From positions 1 through 11,828 of the forward strand of contig CAJKQX010000070.1 in assembly GCA_905202125.1 (NCBI GenBank): a stretch of 11,828 bases of DNA, written 5' to 3'. A program made the position numbers and the translations under genes. Under the pieces are notes generated by a model. It saw nothing but the letters and a program-made list of their open reading frames with translations, made no database searches and was not told the origin of the DNA. This DNA comes from an uncultured Prevotella sp. Lineage in GTDB: Bacteria > Bacteroidota > Bacteroidia > Bacteroidales > Bacteroidaceae. Position 1 is the first letter of the stretch, and each line of letters begins with the position of its first letter. Shown here piece after piece: positions 6,199 to 11,828 of this stretch.

Positions 6199-7539
6199 AT
6201 GATGAATTGGCCACAATTGATTTCCTGCAAACGTCTCGGGCAGGAGGGACGGGCGGTCTCACGCTACGATTTTCGCACCGAGTTCAAGCGTGATTACGAC
6301 CGTCTGATATTCTCGGCGCCCTTCCGCCGTATGCAGAACAAGACCCAGGTGTTTCCTCTCCCGGGCAGTGTCTTCGTGCACAATCGTCTCACTCACAGTC
6401 TGGAGGTGTCGAGCGTGGGTATGTCGCTGGGCAACGAGGTCGTATGCAAGTTGCTCGAACGCCATCCCGAACTCTCCGGTACGTTGTTCGAGCAGATAGG
6501 TATGATAGTGAGCGTGGCGTGTCTTGCCCATGACATGGGGAACCCTCCGTTCGGCCATAGTGGCGAGAAGGCTATTCAGGCGTTTTTCAAGGATGGTCCC
6601 GGACGGCTCATCCACGACAGGGTGACTGCCGGGTTCTGGAACGATATGACCCATTTTGAGGGTAATGCCAATGCCTTTCGTCTGCTGACCCATCGTTTCA
6701 AGGGACGCCGTGACGGCGGTTTCGTCATGACATACTCGACGTTGGCCAGCATCGTGAAATACCCTTTTGCAAGTAGCGCGGCCGGCAAGCACGGCAAGTT
6801 CGGATTTTTCAAGACCGAGGAAGCGACTTATCGCAAGATTGCCGATGAATTGGGCATAATTTGTAAATCGCGTGATGGTGAACCGGCTGTCTATGTCCGC
6901 CATCCTTTGGTGTATCTTGTCGAGGCTGCGGACGATATTTGCTACGAGATAATGGATATCGAGGATGCTCATAAACTCAAGATTCTCTCGTTTGAAAAGA
7001 CATGCGAGTTGTTGCTCGGATTTTTCGATGAAATCGGCCGGAAACGCATTCTCGAACGCATCAAGGACGAAGGCGTGTCGGACGACAACGAGAAGGTGGT
7101 GTTCATGCGGGCACGTGTCATCGGCAAACTTGTGGCCGAGTGTGTGGATGTCTTTGTCAATCATGAGGACGAGATACTCTCTGGCGAGTTTGAGGGCAGT
7201 CTCATCCGTCATACCACACCGTTGGTGCGCGATGCTTACGAGAAATGTGTCAACCTGAGTTTCAAACAGATTTACAACAGTAAACCCGTGCTCGATGTGG
7301 AACTGAGCGGATACAAGATCATAGAGACATTGATGGGGACGCTCACTGAGGCGGCCGTCAATCCCGACTCATACTTGTCCGAGCAGTTGCGCAAACGGTT
7401 CAGCAGCCAGTATGACATCGACGATGCCGACCTCGAAGTGCGTATCATGGCCGTCCTCGATTATATCAGTGGAATGACCGACGTGTTCGCTTTGGATATT
7501 TATCAGAAGATTAACGGCATATCGTTGCCGATAGTCTGA
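6199..7539 (+). CDS. dgt: Deoxyguanosinetriphosphate triphosphohydrolase (dGTPase), HD superfamily
   Basis: Hydrolyses dGTP (possibly other dNTPs) to the nucleoside and triphosphate. The HD metal site is intact in the 446 aa: His66 in NRLTHSLEV, His111-Asp112 in CLAHDMGNPPFGHSG, and Asp245 in EAADDICYEIMD. The N-terminal DRLIFSAPFRRMQNKTQVFPLPG block is typical of bacterial Dgt. The frame is open from 6097, but the promoter at 6137-6168 places transcription downstream of that start. The first ATG after it is 6199 (MMNWPQLISCKRLG), with a second ATG at 6202 equally possible; the preceding sequence is A-rich with no Shine-Dalgarno. It is divergent from dut. dGTPases can also act in phage defence, but the context here looks like housekeeping. 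Confidence 0.93.
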   Translation: MMNWPQLISCKRLGQEGRAVSRYDFRTEFKRDYDRLIFSAPFRRMQNKTQVFPLPGSVFVHNRLTHSLEVSSVGMSLGNEVVCKLLERHPELSGTLFEQIGMIVSVACLAHDMGNPPFGHSGEKAIQAFFKDGPGRLIHDRVTAGFWNDMTHFEGNANAFRLLTHRFKGRRDGGFVMTYSTLASIVKYPFASSAAGKHGKFGFFKTEEATYRKIADELGIICKSRDGEPAVYVRHPLVYLVEAADDICYEIMDIEDAHKLKILSFEKTCELLLGFFDEIGRKRILERIKDEGVSDDNEKVVFMRARVIGKLVAECVDVFVNHEDEILSGEFEGSLIRHTTPLVRDAYEKCVNLSFKQIYNSKPVLDVELSGYKIIETLMGTLTEAAVNPDSYLSEQLRKRFSSQYDIDDADLEVRIMAVLDYISGMTDVFALDIYQKINGISLPIV

Positions 7540-7582
7540 AATGCGGAAAATGTTCGATGAAATGGAGAAAAATGCTACTTGC

Positions 7583-7602
7583 GGCCGCAATAGATTGCGG
7601 CC
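7583..7602. repeat. REP-like extragenic palindrome
   Basis: A perfect 9-bp inverted repeat (GGCCGCAAT, 2-nt centre AG, ATTGCGGCC), with NotI-type GCGGCCGC overlapping its left end and CTAC near both flanks (7575-7578 and 7603-7606). It lies 43 nt after the dgt stop and has no T-run, so it is not an intrinsic terminator. GC-rich palindromes next to a CCCTAC motif resemble dispersed intergenic repeats I recall from Bacteroidetes genomes; repetition elsewhere cannot be judged from one window. Confidence 0.55.
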
Positions 7603-7645
7603 CTACAGACAGTAGAGTCTTTGATGACTTTTTACATTATAAATG

Positions 7646-7682
7646 AAAAAGCCGGAGTGCTGATGATGCGCTCCGGCTTTTT
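7646..7682. terminator. Bidirectional intrinsic terminator between dgt and the GH2 gene
   Basis: AAAAAGCCGGAG (7646-7657) pairs perfectly with CTCCGGCTTTTT (7671-7682). The stem extends through T7658-G7670 (wobble), G7659-C7669 and C7660-G7668 around a 7-nt loop. Each strand has a run of five T after the GC-rich stem, so it should stop transcripts of both convergent genes: dgt (107 nt upstream) and the glycosidase (stop at 7701). Confidence 0.9.
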
Positions 7683-7700
7683 GTATATTACATTTTAAAA

Positions 7701-9539
7701 TCAATAGTTCAGGTCCACGGGATTTTCGATCACAGACGGTATGCGTTCAAATATTGCTTTGATGCGTTTCATGTCGAACTTGGATGTACGGTCGTAATAA
7801 TAAATACCGTTTTGCTCCTGCTCCACATCGGTGAGCTGAGTGTAGCAGAAACCAACGACATGCTTGCTGTCTTTGAGTGCGTCGACCTCGTCCTGAAGAA
7901 TCTTGTAGAAATCCTCCATCGACTTGATTTCAGAGCCGTAACCCCACGAGTTGCCCTTGCGCTCCGACTCACGTATCCAAGCCAAACCGCCGAATTCATC
8001 GACCATATACGGCTGTCCGTCGTAGCAGGCGAGCCAGTCCTTGCGGTCCATAGTGTTGCGATAAGGTTCCTTGCCGCGCTCGAAGGTGAATGCCTGTTTC
8101 AGTTTGTCCGGGTTGCGCTCATAGTTGTGCACACTCCAGATGTCCGTTTTCACGTGGCAGTCGCCGCTGGCATCGTTTATCGGACGGGTGCTGTCCATAG
8201 TTTTGGTCATGTCGTAGAGGTTGGTCACGAAATGAGTGTAAACGCCCGAGTTGTTGGCATCCCATGTCTCGTTGAGCGGAGTCCATGTCACGAGTGACGG
8301 ATGGTTGCGGTCACGCTCCACCAGTTCGGCCCATTCGGAGATGAAATTTCTCACGGCCAGATCGTTGTTCACGTCCAGTCCCCAGCTTGCCGACTCACCC
8401 CAGGTGATGTATCCCAGTTTGTCAGCCCAGTAATAGTAACGCTCCTCGAAGCTTTTCTGGTGCAGGCGTGCACCGTTGAAACCAGCATCTTTACCCATCT
8501 GGATGTCGCGTTTGAGAGCCTCGTCAGAGGGAGCCGTCCAGATGCCGTCGGGATAGTAACCCTGGTCGAGCACGAGACGCTGGAAATACGGTTTGTTGTT
8601 CAGATAGAAATATCCGTTGGCCACGTGTACCTTGCGCATGCCGGCGTAAGACTTGACCTCGTCGATGGTTTTGCCGTTTTTCACCACTTTATATGTCACA
8701 TCGTAGAGGTAAGGCGATTCCGGACTCCACAGTTTCATCTTGCTGATGGGCAGCACTACTACCGAGTTGTTTGTGCAAGACACGGTCTTTGTTGCCACGG
8801 CTTTCTTGCCGTCGTACACGGTGACAACCAGTTTGTTGGCAGTGTTCTCACCGTAGAACTGCGGACGGATGACCAACTGGCTCTGGTCGATGTCCGGAGT
8901 GGCGAATACCGATTTCAGTCCCTCGTTGTCCACAGCCTCCATCCACACTGTCTGCCAGATACCTGTGACGCGTGTGTAGCTGCATCCGCCCGAGTGATAG
9001 TCGAAGCACTGTTTGCCACCTGTCTGTTTGCGGTCGCGCAGATTGTCGTTGACCATCAGCACGAGGTTGTGAGACTGTCCTGCTTTCACGTATTTGGTGA
9101 TGTCGCAAGAGAACGACGAGCCCGATCCGTAGTGTCTCATCACGCGGCGTCCGTCGATGTAGATATGAGCCTCATAATCCACAGCACCGAAGTTGAGCAA
9201 TATCTTCTTGCCGTCCCATCCGGCCGGGATGTTGAGTTGACGCTGATACCAGATAGTATTGATGAAATCGGTGTTTTTCACTCCCGACAGCGAACTCTCG
9301 GGGCAGAAAGGCACGATGATCTTGCCGTCGAAGCCTTTTGAGTTCTGATAGTTGCGCTGATGTCCCGAGCGACCATAGTCGTATGAGAAACTCCATGTGC
9401 CGTTGAGGTTGACCCAGTCGGCGCGTTCAAACTGCGGACGCGGATATTCCGGTCGCGGTGTCTGTGCTTTCACGTTCGTGCTTTGTGCAAACAGCATGAG
9501 TGCTGCCGACAATGACGAAGCAAACAATTTGATGTTCAT
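7701..9539 (-). CDS. Secreted glycoside hydrolase family 2 enzyme (beta-galactosidase/glucuronidase-like)
   Basis: A 612-aa exported glycosidase. The signal peptide ends near VKA-QT (residue 25) and has no lipobox Cys, so it is probably periplasmic. Domains in order: sugar-binding jelly roll (about 30-210, with WVNLNGTWSF and the carbohydrate-side stretch VTGIWQTVWMEAV), an immunoglobulin-like linker (about 215-310, ending LWSPESPYLY), and a TIM barrel (about 315-612). The catalytic acid/base is probably Glu424 in WTPLNETW and the nucleophile Glu515 in MVDEFGG, the usual GH2 pair. The three-domain length fits beta-glucuronidase-sized GH2 members rather than the roughly 1000-aa LacZ type. Substrate cannot be read from the sequence; beta-galactoside or beta-glucuronide are candidates. 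It stands alone, with its own terminator and probable promoter and no SusC/SusD, regulator or sulfatase in view. Confidence 0.88.
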   Translation of the reverse strand: MNIKLFASSLSAALMLFAQSTNVKAQTPRPEYPRPQFERADWVNLNGTWSFSYDYGRSGHQRNYQNSKGFDGKIIVPFCPESSLSGVKNTDFINTIWYQRQLNIPAGWDGKKILLNFGAVDYEAHIYIDGRRVMRHYGSGSSFSCDITKYVKAGQSHNLVLMVNDNLRDRKQTGGKQCFDYHSGGCSYTRVTGIWQTVWMEAVDNEGLKSVFATPDIDQSQLVIRPQFYGENTANKLVVTVYDGKKAVATKTVSCTNNSVVVLPISKMKLWSPESPYLYDVTYKVVKNGKTIDEVKSYAGMRKVHVANGYFYLNNKPYFQRLVLDQGYYPDGIWTAPSDEALKRDIQMGKDAGFNGARLHQKSFEERYYYWADKLGYITWGESASWGLDVNNDLAVRNFISEWAELVERDRNHPSLVTWTPLNETWDANNSGVYTHFVTNLYDMTKTMDSTRPINDASGDCHVKTDIWSVHNYERNPDKLKQAFTFERGKEPYRNTMDRKDWLACYDGQPYMVDEFGGLAWIRESERKGNSWGYGSEIKSMEDFYKILQDEVDALKDSKHVVGFCYTQLTDVEQEQNGIYYYDRTSKFDMKRIKAIFERIPSVIENPVDLNY

Positions 9540-9676
9540 AGAAAATCGAAAAATATTAATTAATAAATATGAATGAATTATCGGTTGTTTCGGTCGATTC
9601 TGTTTTTTTTGTCAGATGTGTCTTCGTGATGTGGGTTAATGAATCCTTCAAGATTGTGAGAGGTGTTCATAAGCAG

Positions 9677-9703
9677 ACGGGGCTGTCTGCGCGACAGCGC
9701 CGT
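9677..9703. repeat. Inverted repeat in the leader upstream of the GH2 gene
   Basis: Arms ACGGGGCTGTC (9677-9687) and GACAGCGCCGT (9693-9703) pair over 11 positions with one G-G mismatch (9681/9699) and a 5-nt loop TGCGC. It sits about 140 nt upstream of the GH2 start, downstream of the probable promoter on the minus strand. It would therefore be in the leader RNA, where it could be a structural or regulatory hairpin, or a dispersed repeat. No T-run follows on the minus strand. Confidence 0.5.
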
Positions 9704-9721
9704 TGTTGTCTTGTGGTTTTG

Positions 9722-9729
9722 CAAAAGTA
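9722..9729 (-). promoter_or_regulatory. Putative promoter -7 box for the GH2 gene
   Basis: The minus strand reads TACTTTTG, a full match to TAnnTTTG. TTCG (three of four bases of TTTG) lies 20 nt upstream, at 9750-9753, inside the preceding terminator hairpin. Transcription would begin near 9715 and give a leader of about 175 nt before the ATG at 9539. A weaker box, TATTTTTC (9548-9555), lies too close to the start to be likely. Confidence 0.5.
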
Positions 9730-9731
9730 CG

Positions 9732-9774
9732 AAAAAAAAGTGTAAAAACCGAATCTTTCGGTGTTTTACACTTC
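9732..9774 (-). terminator. Intrinsic terminator of the acyltransferase operon
   Basis: On the minus strand, beginning 5 nt after the 9780 stop, AAGTGTAAAA-ca-CCGAA and TTCGG-t-TTTTACACTT form a long stem with a small internal loop and a 3-nt loop AGA. The T-run at the end of the stem continues to 9732 (eight A on the plus strand, 9732-9739). This is a strong rho-independent terminator for the minus strand. Confidence 0.9.
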
Positions 9775-9779
9775 ATATA

Positions 9780-10769
9780 TCATTTTTCCTTATAAATCAC
9801 TGTGTTGGCTCCGCTCGTGATGTTCATTGCCTCGGGATGCTGCTTGATGAACGAGTCGATGTGTCTGACGCGTTTGTTTTCCAGTATCTCGTCGACGGTG
9901 ATGAGTATTCCCGTCTCCTCCACATCGCCGAAACCGTAGTTTATGGCCGTACCGAACAGTTTCATCGTGGGGCTCAGTCCCATGTAGGCATTGACCAGCG
10001 GCGGGATGTTGTATCCCAATCTGCGTATCTCGCGGTTGAGTATCCTGTAATCCTTCTTGAAATCCTCCTCGCAGAAAAGTTTGCGCAGTTCCTCCTCGTC
10101 GGTCTCGATTTTCAGCGGTTTCATCGGTATTATGAGGTTCTCCTTGTCGTCAAAATGCTTTTTGAGGAAATAGAGTATCATGTCGCGACCGCGACGGATG
10201 TAGGAAGGATACATGGTCATCTTGCCGAAGAAATATTTCACGTTCGGTCGTATGACGGTGAGCGCTCCCAGTCCGTCCCACAGGTTGTCGAGGGCAAAGA
10301 GGCTTTTCGAGCCCATCCGCGAACTCTGATATCCCAATGAGACGAACGACCGCCCCAGTTCGACGGTGTAGGGCATGTACTCCTTGAGAAACTTGTCGGA
10401 GAAATGAAACATGTGGCTTGTGGCCAGTTTGGGTTGTCCGTCGGCGTTCATCTCCCAGTCCGTGCCCAGCAGATATCTGTATCCTCCGATTATCTCCTCG
10501 GCCTCCGGGTTCCATACGATGAGTTGTTTGTAGCAGTTGTCGCAGATGTCGAATTCGTCGATATCCACCGACTTGCCGGTGCCTCCACCCGCCTCGCGAA
10601 AGGCCATCTCCCTCAGTCGTCCTATTTCGTTCATGACATTAGGACACTCGTTTCCCTTGACAACGTAGATCTCGTTATGGCTCTTGTTTGTCATCCGCAG
10701 TTGTCTGTCCGGGGTGAGTTCGCTTTTGAGTAGTTCCTTGCTGACAGGTTGGATTATAGGTTCTTCCAT
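9780..10769 (-). CDS. glsB: GNAT/hemolysin-type N-acyltransferase, probable glycine-lipid GlsB
   Basis: Probable N-acyltransferase of the OlsB-like 'putative hemolysin' family. In Bacteroides the homologous GlsB transfers a 3-hydroxy fatty acid to the amino group of glycine, the first step in glycine-lipid synthesis. The 329 aa contain an N-terminal GNAT-like region (about 35-205, with IGRLREMAFREAGGGTGKS, a DICDNCYKQLIVW strand, GGYRYLLG and the conserved VELGRSFV at 136-143). The second half contains the family-typical LGYNIPPLVNAYMGL (251-265). The start at 10769 is used; Met26 is the next candidate. It follows the acyltransferase gene by 58 nt on the same strand. That gap has no terminator; a near -7 box (TATCTTTA, 10797-10804) could give a minor internal promoter. 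Identification as glsB rests on the paired arrangement and recalled family features, so the amino-acid substrate (glycine versus ornithine or another) is inference. Confidence 0.8.
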   Translation of the reverse strand: MEEPIIQPVSKELLKSELTPDRQLRMTNKSHNEIYVVKGNECPNVMNEIGRLREMAFREAGGGTGKSVDIDEFDICDNCYKQLIVWNPEAEEIIGGYRYLLGTDWEMNADGQPKLATSHMFHFSDKFLKEYMPYTVELGRSFVSLGYQSSRMGSKSLFALDNLWDGLGALTVIRPNVKYFFGKMTMYPSYIRRGRDMILYFLKKHFDDKENLIIPMKPLKIETDEEELRKLFCEEDFKKDYRILNREIRRLGYNIPPLVNAYMGLSPTMKLFGTAINYGFGDVEETGILITVDEILENKRVRHIDSFIKQHPEAMNITSGANTVIYKEK

Positions 10770-10827
10770 TTTTCTTTATATTTTTGTTGTCCGGCTTAAA
10801 GATACCGATTTTTATTGTTTCCGATAT

Positions 10828-11655
10828 TTACAGTTTGTAAACCCTGTTTCTTACAAATTGTGCCCATTCCATCGGCGTTTTCGATTTGTCGAATGTCTGC
10901 CACGGTATGGGTTTGCCTATTGCCACGCGGAATGTCTTGTGCACGTTTTTGTACATTTCATCGACAAGAAACAGCATTGCCACGTTGAATTTCAGATTGA
11001 GCGCCTTGCATACGTTGGCCACGTTGTAGAAGAAATCCGAGTTGCGTCCGCCGAAATGTATCGGCACTATGTCCCGATGGGTCTCCACGCTCTTGGTGAT
11101 GAATGTCTTCTTCCATGCCAGATCCTGTATCCGTCCGTCTGTCTTGCGCGAACAGATGCCGGCCGGGAACATCAGCATGTGATGATTGCTGGCGAATCCC
11201 GCCTCCACCATTGCGGGGAAATCTCTGCTCTGCTTGCCAGTCTTGTTGATGGGTATGCACAGCGGCGCGAGCCCCGGCAGGTTCATGAGCAGATCGTTCA
11301 CCAGGTAGCGGAAATTGCCGTCGTAGTGGTGACCGATGATAGCCCCTAATGCCACGCCGTCGGCTCCGCCCAGCGGGTGGTTGGAAACGAAGGTGTAGAG
11401 CTTGCCGTCGTTCTTGTCGGGCAGATTCTCCATTCCTTCGATATTCAGGGTCATGTCGAGGTAACGCACACACTCTTCGAGCCATTCGGTACCCGTCTTG
11501 TCGCGGCTTTCCCAAAGATATCTGTTCACCTCGTCCTGATGAATGATATGTTTCAACCATTTGAGGAGCAGTCCGGGCACATATTTCGATTTTGCACCCA
11601 TCTTCGCCTTGATGATATTGTCGATATCGATCGTCTTTTGTGTTATCTCGCCCAT
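10828..11655 (-). CDS. glsA: PlsC/LPLAT-type O-acyltransferase, probable glycine-lipid GlsA
   Basis: Probable membrane-associated 1-acylglycerol-phosphate-type acyltransferase. In Bacteroides the partner GlsA adds the second fatty acid to the hydroxyl of the N-acyl glycine. The 275 aa show the acyltransferase motifs in order: motif I as SNHPLGGADG (His93, Asp99), substrate-binding FPAG (163-166) in place of the usual FPEG, and VPIHFGG (197-203) as the motif IV-like strand. The His-to-Asp spacing is H-X5-D rather than the textbook H-X4-D. There is no clear transmembrane helix, only hydrophobic patches (about 222-232). It is the first gene of the pair, with a promoter box 27 nt upstream. OlsA-like ornithine-lipid synthesis or ordinary phosphatidate synthesis are alternatives, less likely given the neighbouring N-acyltransferase. 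Confidence 0.8.
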   Translation of the reverse strand: MGEITQKTIDIDNIIKAKMGAKSKYVPGLLLKWLKHIIHQDEVNRYLWESRDKTGTEWLEECVRYLDMTLNIEGMENLPDKNDGKLYTFVSNHPLGGADGVALGAIIGHHYDGNFRYLVNDLLMNLPGLAPLCIPINKTGKQSRDFPAMVEAGFASNHHMLMFPAGICSRKTDGRIQDLAWKKTFITKSVETHRDIVPIHFGGRNSDFFYNVANVCKALNLKFNVAMLFLVDEMYKNVHKTFRVAIGKPIPWQTFDKSKTPMEWAQFVRNRVYKL

Positions 11656-11681
11656 GAGTTTATACTACATTCAATATAATG

Positions 11682-11689
11682 CAAAGGTA
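11682..11689 (-). promoter_or_regulatory. Putative -7 box of the acyltransferase operon
   Basis: The minus strand reads TACCTTTG, a full match to TAnnTTTG, placed so that transcription would start about 20 nt before the ATG at 11655. The expected -33 region is AT-rich without a TTTG. Confidence 0.55.
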
Positions 11690-11722
11690 TCATAATTATT
11701 TTTAAAATATAGCTTTTGGCTG

Positions 11723-11743
11723 AAAAAATGTTGCCATTTTTTT
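11723..11743. other. AT-rich hairpin in the edge intergenic segment
   Basis: AAAAAATG (11723-11730) and CATTTTTT (11735-11742) form an 8-bp inverted repeat with loop TTGC in the gap upstream of the acyltransferase operon. It could be a weak terminator for a gene beyond the window edge, or merely AT-rich promoter DNA. Nothing else recognisable lies between 11690 and the end. Confidence 0.25.
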
Positions 11744-11828
11744 GTTTCACCCCTTTTCCCGGCCGTCATTTTCAACCCAAATCAGTCATTAGACCGACAA
11801 TGGGCATAAATGTTAGTTATCGTATTGT

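Noticed and set aside
6199..7539. dGTPase as an anti-phage nucleotide-depletion system
   Set aside because: Length, motifs and neighbours match housekeeping Dgt, and no other defence, toxin or mobile gene is present.
7577..7606. Palindrome as the dgt terminator
   Set aside because: It has no T-run and its centre is too small for a normal loop; a clear intrinsic terminator lies at 7646-7682.
8301..9341. 346-codon plus-strand frame opposite the GH2 gene
   Set aside because: It is an antisense shadow without a promoter or recognisable domain; the minus frame has a signal peptide and both GH2 catalytic glutamates.

Overview
This window looks like an ordinary, gene-dense stretch of chromosome from a member of the Bacteroidales. 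The evidence is threefold. Promoter boxes match the Bacteroidetes pattern (TTTG, about 20 nt, then TAnnTTTG) and there are no obvious Shine-Dalgarno sequences. The run dut, TPR protein, DUF4292 lipoprotein, EnvC-like protein is one I associate with this order. The two-gene acyltransferase pair resembles the glycine-lipid genes glsA and glsB of Bacteroides. GC-rich third codon positions with AT-rich gaps would fit Muribaculaceae or a relative, but that placement is inference. I saw no mobile element, CRISPR array, RNA gene or phage gene.

Layout. Bases 94-1164 (+) encode an M20 metallo-hydrolase of the ArgE/DapE type. It converges on a four-gene minus-strand operon (6017 down to 1189): dut, a periplasmic TPR protein, a DUF4292 lipoprotein and an EnvC-like murein hydrolase activator. 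The last two overlap by ATGA, and a near-perfect palindrome containing the M20 stop codon lies between the convergent ends. Divergent from dut, and sharing its AT-rich promoter gap, is dgt (6199-7539, +), a dGTP triphosphohydrolase. It converges on a secreted family 2 glycoside hydrolase (9539 down to 7701, -) across a REP-like palindrome and a bidirectional intrinsic terminator. Last comes a minus-strand pair (11655 down to 9780): a PlsC-type O-acyltransferase and a GNAT/hemolysin-type N-acyltransferase. It ends in a strong intrinsic terminator that abuts the probable promoter of the glycosidase.

How the genes may work together. dut and dgt both act on nucleotide pools (dUTP removal, dGTP hydrolysis) and are transcribed away from a shared control region. 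The three genes after dut encode envelope proteins: a periplasmic TPR scaffold, an outer-membrane-type lipoprotein and a catalytically dead LytM-domain activator. This suggests a link between lipoprotein or envelope assembly and septal peptidoglycan splitting. The acyltransferase pair probably makes N-acyl, O-acyl amino-acid (glycine) lipids. The glycosidase has no SusC/SusD partners in view.

I did not find a convincing new system. The most useful leads are the conserved-looking envelope operon, the H-X5-D spacing in the PlsC-like enzyme, the palindromes in the gaps, and a 9-bp tandem repeat inside the TPR gene.
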